A DNA stretch of 45,136 nt, taken from the NCBI GenBank assembly GCA_913058145.1, contig CAJXQM010000023.1:1-45136 (forward strand). Reading direction: 5' to 3'. Both the position numbers and the translations under genes were made by a program. This stretch comes from an uncultured Colwellia sp. GTDB taxonomy: Bacteria > Pseudomonadota > Gammaproteobacteria > Enterobacterales > Alteromonadaceae. Each line of letters opens with the position of its first letter. The first letter of the stretch is position 1. Positions 39,654 to 45,136 of this stretch are shown here, piece by piece. The notes under the pieces were generated by a model that worked only from the letters and a program-made list of their open reading frames with translations, made no database searches and was not told where the DNA came from.

Positions 39654-41648
39654 TCAAGTGGCTGATATACTGTTTTCATCTAAACTGGCTTGAAAATCTT
39701 GTTGTAGTGCTTGTACTATGTCATCTTTTTCTAATAAGTCTTTCGCGTAGTCGTAACGTTTATCATTAATATGTGATTGAATTTGATAAGGATCGGCTAC
39801 CGTTTCTTCAACTGTGTTAATCGTCACGCTAATTTCACGAGATAAAAACTGACTAATATGTTGTTGTAATTGCTGCTGGGCTGACTCGGTAATTAAATGC
39901 TTTGTCGCTTGATTTAAACATAATATCAAATGTTCTTCTGTTGATGCTTCATCAATAGTGGCATGAATTGCCAATTGTCGTAAACGTGCAGTAAGCTCCA
40001 TAGAGTCAATCATATGTGCCCACTTATCTACTTGATTCGCTTTACGAATGGTTGTGGGATCAATATTTTCAGCTTGGTAGGGTTGCGCTGGTTCAGCGAT
40101 TTCTACTTTTGTATTCTTAACGTCAAGTGTGTCTTTCGCTACAAATTCAGCACTATTGTCATTAGATTGTAGGGGACTAGATTGCGTCACATTAGGCTGA
40201 CGCGCAATGGCGTCACTGAGCTTTTTTTCTGGTTTATCCAGTTGTTTTTTACGACTACGCAACATATTTCGCGTGGCGAGTACGGCATTAAGCGGACTTT
40301 CAAATTCTGACGTTGGTGTTGGTTCAAGCTCAGGTTCAGGCTCAGCAAGTTTTTCTGCTGTTATTTCTGTTATTTCTGGTATTTCTGTTATCTCTGGCTG
40401 AGCAATCACGGCTTGCATTTCTGCTGCTTGTTGCTCAATGGCAGCGACTTCTTGCGCCAGTTGCTGTTCTTGGGTCTTGGGTAAGGTAAATGCATTATCG
40501 TCAGCACTGCTCAGTGCACGCGGGGCGAGTGAATGTATTTCTACTGTGGGTAATTGCGCTTTCTGCATTGGTTTAAAGGCAAACAGTCGCAGTAACGTCA
40601 TATCAAATGCCGCTTGCTCATCCGAGGCATAAGGTAAATCTTTGCGTCCATTAACACAAATTTGATAGTACAGTTGCACGTCTTCTGGCGACATCGCTTG
40701 ACCGAATTTTTTCAATAATTGAGCATGTTCAGGCGATAAGTCAAAATGTTGATCAACAATTTGTACAATAGCAATTTGATGAAATAACTGAATCAACTCG
40801 GCAAATAACCGGCTATAACTGGGTGCACAACTGGCTATTTCTTGGGTTAGCGCCAGTAAACTGATGCCATCTTGCTTTAATAAGTTGATAACAATTTTAT
40901 AAATCCAGTTTTGATCTAAGCCGCCAAGCATTTGTTGAATATTAGGTAACGTAATATTCCCGCGCCCTTGCGCTATCGCTTGATCCGTTAAACTTAATGA
41001 ATCACGCATACTACCGCGTGCGGCTTTAGCCAGTAGCGTTAGCGTACCTTTTTCATGATTAACGTCTTCTTGCACTAAAATTTCAGTGAGTTTTGTTTCT
41101 ATTTGACTAACTGTTAAGGCTTTTAAATGAAATTGTAAACAACGCGATAATACCGTCACCGGTAATTTTTGTGGATCTGTGGTCGCTAAAATAAATTTGA
41201 CGTGCTCAGGTGGCTCTTCAAGTGTTTTTAACAGGGCATTAAAACTATGACGCGACAACATGTGAACTTCATCAATAAGATAAACTTTATAGCGACCACG
41301 CGTTGGCGCATATTGTACATTATCAAGAATTTCACGCGTATCATCTACCTTCGTTTTAGACGCGGCATCAATTTCAAGTAAGTCAACAAAGCGACCTTGA
41401 TCAATTTCGACACAAGTATCACAAGTACCACAAGGGGTCGCGGTAATCCCGGTCTCACAATTTAAGCTTTTAGCAAAAATTCTAGCGATGGTAGTTTTAC
41501 CCACACCACGCGTGCCGGTAAATAAATAAGCATGATGTAACCGCTCTTGAGAAAGGGCGTTAACCAATACCGTCACGACATGCTCTTGCCCCATCAGCTC
41601 TTCAAATTTTTTAGGTCGCCATTTTCTCGCTAAAACTTGATAACTCAT
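39654..41648 (-). CDS. dnaX: DNA polymerase III tau (and gamma) subunit
   Basis: Clamp-loader ATPase and replisome organiser. AAA+ core: Walker A TGTRGVGKTT, zinc Cys64, 73, 76 and 79 (LNC ... PCGTCDTC), Walker B YLIDEVHMLS, sensor ATTDPQKLPVTVLSRC; then the lid and collar, a Pro/Glu-rich linker with short TEIPEITEIT repeats, and the C-terminal tau domains IV-V. 664 residues (E. coli tau 643). A -1 frameshift signal at 40227-40198 would give a gamma of about 478 residues. Start MSYQVLARKWRPKKF is as in E. coli. Confidence 0.98.
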   Translation of the reverse strand: MSYQVLARKWRPKKFEELMGQEHVVTVLVNALSQERLHHAYLFTGTRGVGKTTIARIFAKSLNCETGITATPCGTCDTCVEIDQGRFVDLLEIDAASKTKVDDTREILDNVQYAPTRGRYKVYLIDEVHMLSRHSFNALLKTLEEPPEHVKFILATTDPQKLPVTVLSRCLQFHLKALTVSQIETKLTEILVQEDVNHEKGTLTLLAKAARGSMRDSLSLTDQAIAQGRGNITLPNIQQMLGGLDQNWIYKIVINLLKQDGISLLALTQEIASCAPSYSRLFAELIQLFHQIAIVQIVDQHFDLSPEHAQLLKKFGQAMSPEDVQLYYQICVNGRKDLPYASDEQAAFDMTLLRLFAFKPMQKAQLPTVEIHSLAPRALSSADDNAFTLPKTQEQQLAQEVAAIEQQAAEMQAVIAQPEITEIPEITEITAEKLAEPEPELEPTPTSEFESPLNAVLATRNMLRSRKKQLDKPEKKLSDAIARQPNVTQSSPLQSNDNSAEFVAKDTLDVKNTKVEIAEPAQPYQAENIDPTTIRKANQVDKWAHMIDSMELTARLRQLAIHATIDEASTEEHLILCLNQATKHLITESAQQQLQQHISQFLSREISVTINTVEETVADPYQIQSHINDKRYDYAKDLLEKDDIVQALQQDFQASLDENSISAT
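40198..40227 (-). promoter_or_regulatory. Programmed -1 frameshift signal in dnaX
   Basis: In the tau frame, GAA AAA AAG CTC. A AAA AAG (40227-40221) is the E. coli dnaX slippery heptamer. Five bases later, TGACGC (40215-40210) and GCGTCA (40203-40198) form a 6-bp stem. In the -1 frame the codons after the slip are GCT CAG TGA, so gamma ends after two extra residues. Confidence 0.85.
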
Positions 41649-41768
41649 ACTTGATAGCCCATATTATTTAATGCCCTTTACTCACAATGAATAACTTATT
41701 ATTAATGATTATTTCTAGTTATTCGTTATGAATTATTCGTTTGGTTCAACTGTTCGCTGCGTTATTGA

Positions 41769-42314
41769 TTACTCACCATCATATTGAAGAAGTGAATAAG
41801 CAGTTAATCCCATGGCAGCTAAACGCTTCTCGCCGCCTAAATCCGGTAACGAAATAACAAAGCCAACGTGTTGAACTTGTGCGCCCACACGTCGAATTAA
41901 TTTTGTAGTGGCTTCAATAGTACCACCCGTGGCTAACAAATCATCAATAATCAAAACTTTATCATCAACGATCAAAGAATCTTTATGGATCTCTAACACA
42001 TCTTCACCATATTCTAATTGATAGGCTTGAGCATAAGTATCACGAGGTAATTTTCCAGGTTTACGCACCGGAACAAAGCCTATGCCTAATGCTAGCGCTA
42101 AGGGTGCACCAAAGATAAAGCCACGTGCTTCAGTGCCAACCACTTTAGTAAAACCTTGATTTTTATATTTTTCGGTGAGTAGCATTAACGTTAAGGCAAA
42201 GGCCTCCGCATCTTCTAACAGACTGGTTACATCACGAAATAAGATCCCTTGAATAGGGTAATCAGGAATAGTTTTAATGGCACCTTGTAGTTGTGCCAAT
42301 TGTTGTGTATTCAT
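41769..42314 (-). CDS. apt: Adenine phosphoribosyltransferase
   Basis: Salvages adenine with PRPP to AMP. 181 residues from ATG 42314. Family signatures: [47 protein letters not shown], and the PRPP loop [17 protein letters not shown]. Start: ATG 42332 would add GISIKM, but [20 protein letters not shown] from 42314 matches the length and start of E. coli Apt (183), so it is preferred. Upstream of dnaX on the same strand (120 bp gap), the E. coli order. Confidence 0.96.
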   Translation of the reverse strand: MNTQQLAQLQGAIKTIPDYPIQGILFRDVTSLLEDAEAFALTLMLLTEKYKNQGFTKVVGTEARGFIFGAPLALALGIGFVPVRKPGKLPRDTYAQAYQLEYGEDVLEIHKDSLIVDDKVLIIDDLLATGGTIEATTKLIRRVGAQVQHVGFVISLPDLGGEKRLAAMGLTAYSLLQYDGE

Positions 42315-42323
42315 TTTTATGCT

Positions 42324-42354
42324 TATACCCATTTAATAATGCCTAATAGGGGTA
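42324..42354. repeat. TATACCC/GGGGTA inverted ends upstream of apt
   Basis: TATACCC at 42324-42330 and GGGGTA at 42349-42354 frame an AT-rich centre. Same ends as the elements at 6020 and 7166. It overlaps the possible upstream start codon of apt. Confidence 0.45.
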
Positions 42355-42408
42355 AAGAATAAAGCAATTTACTGAAAAGTTATAGTCGAACTTGATGGGA
42401 AATAATTT

Positions 42409-42804
42409 TTATAAGGCTATTGAGCTTAAATCGTTATCATTGACCGTATTCATTAACGATTCAACGGCTGAGATAAAAGCGGTTTCGTTAAGCGGTTTAC
42501 TAATAACTCGACTGAACAAGGTAAATTCAGGCAGCCTTTTAACCGTCTCTATGCCTTGCGTCGTCATAAAGACAATGGGCGTATTAGCACAAAAAGGTTT
42601 GTTTTTGAGGTTTTTACTTAATATTACACCATTCATCAACGGCATAAGGTGGTCAATAATATAAAGATGGTATGGCGTTTGTTGCGCTTTTTCAAAACCA
42701 TCTAATCCGTTAACTGCGGTAGTTACTGAGTGCCCAAGCGAGACTAAAATATGACTAATAGCATCACGAACACTTTTTTTATCATCAATTATCAAAATAT
42801 TCAT
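42409..42804 (-). CDS. Single-domain response regulator (CheY-like receiver)
   Basis: A 131-residue receiver domain with no output domain. Acidic pocket IIDDKKSVRDA, phospho-acceptor Asp in LYIIDHLMPLMNG, conserved Thr in VFMTTQG and Lys in VISKPLNE. Start: the frame opens upstream at 42873, but the ATG at 42804 (MNILIIDDKKS) begins right at strand beta-1 and follows an AGAG-rich ribosome site. No histidine kinase or chemotaxis gene is nearby, so its partner is unknown. Between apt and pgi on the minus strand. Confidence 0.9.
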   Translation of the reverse strand: MNILIIDDKKSVRDAISHILVSLGHSVTTAVNGLDGFEKAQQTPYHLYIIDHLMPLMNGVILSKNLKNKPFCANTPIVFMTTQGIETVKRLPEFTLFSRVISKPLNETAFISAVESLMNTVNDNDLSSIAL

Positions 42805-42945
42805 AAAATCTTTTCTCTTTAAAATCAAAAGGTTAGCAACAAATAATAATTCACTAACGATAACCGGACGCATAGTACCTTATCAGCGAGTAATACAAAA
42901 GGTTATTGTTGTTATAGGCGCGTTATAGGGTTATTAATTCGTTGT

Positions 42946-44583
42946 TTACTTTTGTACAAACGCTTCAATTAATTTAACACTCGAGGGTGACATTTGATGA
43001 TTAACACTACTGTCACTCATTAATGCTAAGACCTGCTCACTAAGTTGCTTCCCTAGCTCAACTCCCCACTGATCATAAGAATTAACTTGCCACAAGCACC
43101 CTTGCACAAAAATTTTATGCTCGTACAGCGCTAAAATAGCCCCTAAACAATGTGGCGTAAGTGATTGCATCAATAGTGTATTACTAGGCGTATTACCTTT
43201 CATCACTTTATGCGCCGCTAAACGAGCAACCTCTTCTTTACTAGCGCCATTAGCGACCAGTTCATCTTGCGCTTGCGCTAAACTTTTCCCCTGCATTAAC
43301 GCTTCACTTTGGGCAAAGCAATTAGCCACTAACACCTTATGGTGCTCCTCAAGATCACTGGAGCCTTGCAGCGCAACAATAAAGTCCGTAGGAATAATTT
43401 CATCACTTTGATGCATTAATTGCATAAAAGCATGTTGCCCATTAGTCCCTTCTTGACCAAAAACAATAGGCGCTGTAGCCCAGTTAAGCTTTTCACCCTG
43501 CTTTGACACTGACTTACCATTACTTTCCATGTCAGTTTGTTGTAAATAGCCAGGTAATGCTCTTAATGCGTGATCATAAGGCAATACTGCCAAGCTTTGA
43601 TAATTCAGCGCATTACGATTCCATAGCCCAACAAGTGCCATTAGCACGGGCATATTTTCATCTAAACGGGCCGTTTGAAAATGTTGATCCATGGCATAAG
43701 CACCGGCTTTTAACGCGTTAAAGTGCTCATTACCAATCGCTAAAGCTAGGGGAAGTCCCACGGCTGACCATAATGAAAATCGCCCACCTACCCAATCCCA
43801 CATAGGTAAAATATTTTCTGCCATCAAACCAAAACGTTGGGCTTTTTCAACATTACTACTCACCGCATACCACTGCTTGGCGATAGCCTCGGGATCACTT
43901 AACTCCGCTAACATCCATGCTTTAATAGCGTTAGCATTTAATAAGGTTTCTTGGGTGGTAAATGTTTTAGAAATAATCACCACTAAGGTAGTGGCCGCTG
44001 TTAAGGTTTCAAGTTTTTCAGTAACCGCCGCACCGTCTACATTAGCCAATACATGCACTTTTACCCCTGTACTATGGTAAGGGTGCAGTGCACTTAAACT
44101 GACTTTAATACCATAATATGAACCGCCAATACCCAGCGCTAATACATCGGTAAATTTTTCACCGGTTAACCCCGTTAACTTACCTTGGCAAATATCATCA
44201 ACAATCTGCGCCATGTGCTGCTCAGTTTTTTCCACTGCGACAGCGTCATTACCTAGTACTTGGTGTTTAACACCTGATGGCGCTCTTAATACGGAATGTA
44301 ACACCGCACGTTGCTCTGTATTATTAATTTTTTCGCCACTAAACATCGCCTTCATATGGTCAGATAATTTGCATTCATCTGCCCACGCCACCAAATGGCT
44401 TAATTCAGTTTTAGTGATGTTTTGTTTTGAATAATCAAGATAAAGACCCGCGGCGCTAAGAGAAAAATCAGTCACTCTATTGGGTGTATCAAAAAGACTC
44501 AAAATCGAACGATTTTCAGCACACACCACCGCGTTTTTAACGAGACTACTGTCAGTAAAAAAATCCATATTATTAATGCTCAT
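42946..44583 (-). CDS. pgi: Glucose-6-phosphate isomerase
   Basis: Interconverts glucose-6-P and fructose-6-P in glycolysis. 545 residues (E. coli 549). Motifs: GIGGSYYGIKVSLSAL, the SIS-domain ISKTFTTQETLLNA, signature 1 DWVGGRFSLWSAVGLPLAL, GTNGQHAFMQLMHQ with the catalytic Glu/His region, and signature 2 WQVNSYDQWGVELGK near residue 510. Begins 16 bp after galU on the same strand and is probably co-transcribed with it. Confidence 0.98.
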   Translation of the reverse strand: MSINNMDFFTDSSLVKNAVVCAENRSILSLFDTPNRVTDFSLSAAGLYLDYSKQNITKTELSHLVAWADECKLSDHMKAMFSGEKINNTEQRAVLHSVLRAPSGVKHQVLGNDAVAVEKTEQHMAQIVDDICQGKLTGLTGEKFTDVLALGIGGSYYGIKVSLSALHPYHSTGVKVHVLANVDGAAVTEKLETLTAATTLVVIISKTFTTQETLLNANAIKAWMLAELSDPEAIAKQWYAVSSNVEKAQRFGLMAENILPMWDWVGGRFSLWSAVGLPLALAIGNEHFNALKAGAYAMDQHFQTARLDENMPVLMALVGLWNRNALNYQSLAVLPYDHALRALPGYLQQTDMESNGKSVSKQGEKLNWATAPIVFGQEGTNGQHAFMQLMHQSDEIIPTDFIVALQGSSDLEEHHKVLVANCFAQSEALMQGKSLAQAQDELVANGASKEEVARLAAHKVMKGNTPSNTLLMQSLTPHCLGAILALYEHKIFVQGCLWQVNSYDQWGVELGKQLSEQVLALMSDSSVNHQMSPSSVKLIEAFVQK

Positions 44584-44599
44584 TCCGTTTTAGTAAAAA

Positions 44600-45136
44600 T
44601 TATACTATCGTTTTAAGATACGCGGCAAACTCTTCACCTAATTCATCATGGCGTAAAGCGTATTCAACATTCGCTTTCATATAACCCAACTTAGAGCCAC
44701 AATCATGTGATTTACCCGTCATATGAAACGCTTCAACCGTCTCTTTTTCCATTAACATTGCAATAGCGTCAGTTAATTGAATTTCATCACCTGCACCAGG
44801 AGGAGTTAACTTCAATAATTCCCATATTTTTTCTGATAATACATAACGACCCACTACCGCTAAATTAGAAGGAGCTTCATCAACAGGGGGTTTTTCAACA
44901 ATAGCAGTCATGGTTTGTGACTCACCAGGGGCAAGCTCAACACCACCACAATCAACCACGCCATAGCTACTCACTTTATCCATAGGCACAGGCTCTACCA
45001 TAATTTGGCTATAACCCCCCACCTCATTATATCGAGCCAGCATCGCCGCTAAATTCTCAGTTTTTAAATTCGCACTAGAATCATCTAAAATCACATCAGG
45101 CAACACTACTACAAACGGTTCATTACCTATAATAGG
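44600..45136 (-). CDS. galU: UTP-glucose-1-phosphate uridylyltransferase (5' part outside window)
   Basis: Makes UDP-glucose from glucose-1-P and UTP for cell-surface polysaccharide. Only the C-terminal 178 residues are inside; the frame is open to the edge ([17 protein letters not shown]...), with about 115-120 N-terminal residues missing. [13 protein letters not shown] region ([11 protein letters not shown]), [52 protein letters not shown] and [22 protein letters not shown] match E. coli GalU. Upstream of pgi on the same strand, 16 bp apart. Confidence 0.96.
   Translation of the reverse strand, partial: PIIGNEPFVVVLPDVILDDSSANLKTENLAAMLARYNEVGGYSQIMVEPVPMDKVSSYGVVDCGGVELAPGESQTMTAIVEKPPVDEAPSNLAVVGRYVLSEKIWELLKLTPPGAGDEIQLTDAIAMLMEKETVEAFHMTGKSHDCGSKLGYMKANVEYALRHDELGEEFAAYLKTIV

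Noticed and set aside
40207..40401. Plus-strand Ser/Gly-rich frame in dnaX
   Set aside because: Mirror of the repetitive tau linker; no start signal and antisense to a certain gene.

Overview
The window looks like chromosomal core DNA from a cold-adapted, low-GC marine gammaproteobacterium of the order Alteromonadales, most likely Colwellia or a close relative. The basis is protein similarity recalled from memory, AT-rich codon use and enterobacteria-like gene order; no database search was run. There are no rRNA or tRNA genes, no CRISPR array, no prophage and no intact insertion sequence.

Layout. (1) 1-6006, minus strand: a small NTF2-like protein, dapB, carA and carB (carB runs off the left edge). 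(2) 6186-8585: fklB (FKBP22) and a divergent NhaC-type antiporter. (3) 8602-12904: ligA and zipA, divergent from cysZ, the same neighbourhood as in E. coli. (4) 13059-14400: three small plus-strand genes, an unknown exported protein, an MliC-type lysozyme-inhibitor lipoprotein and a DUF6172-like protein. (5) 14534-22387: sohB, a VolA-like surface lipase lipoprotein, yciK, fadD and a SERHL-like alpha/beta hydrolase. (6) 22397-26155: an M50-like membrane protein, tsaB and the DinG-family helicase yoaA. (7) 26599-34395: a complete his operon, hisL-G-D-C-B-H-A-F-I, with a five-histidine leader peptide, an attenuator and a final terminator. (8) 34424-42314: elaA, then minus-strand adk, htpG, recR, ybaB, dnaX and apt, the E. 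coli order. (9) 42409-45136: a lone receiver-domain protein, pgi and the 3' part of galU.

Regulation readable from sequence: a very good sigma-32 promoter before htpG, a his attenuator, an A AAA AAG frameshift signal in dnaX whose -1 frame stops after two codons, and a PsrA-like palindrome inside a candidate fadD promoter.

The unusual content is mostly between genes. A 123-bp element with 26-bp imperfect terminal inverted repeats splits hisG from hisD. A 537-bp repeat island, with five copies of a 28-bp unit between two identical 31-bp repeats, sits between dnaX and ybaB. A dispersed GTTCATCCTGAGC/GTCGAAGG repeat occurs in three intergenic regions. An ISAs1-type transposase relic lies beside one of these repeat clusters. 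I found no clear new multigene system; the repeat elements are the best candidates for something not yet described.
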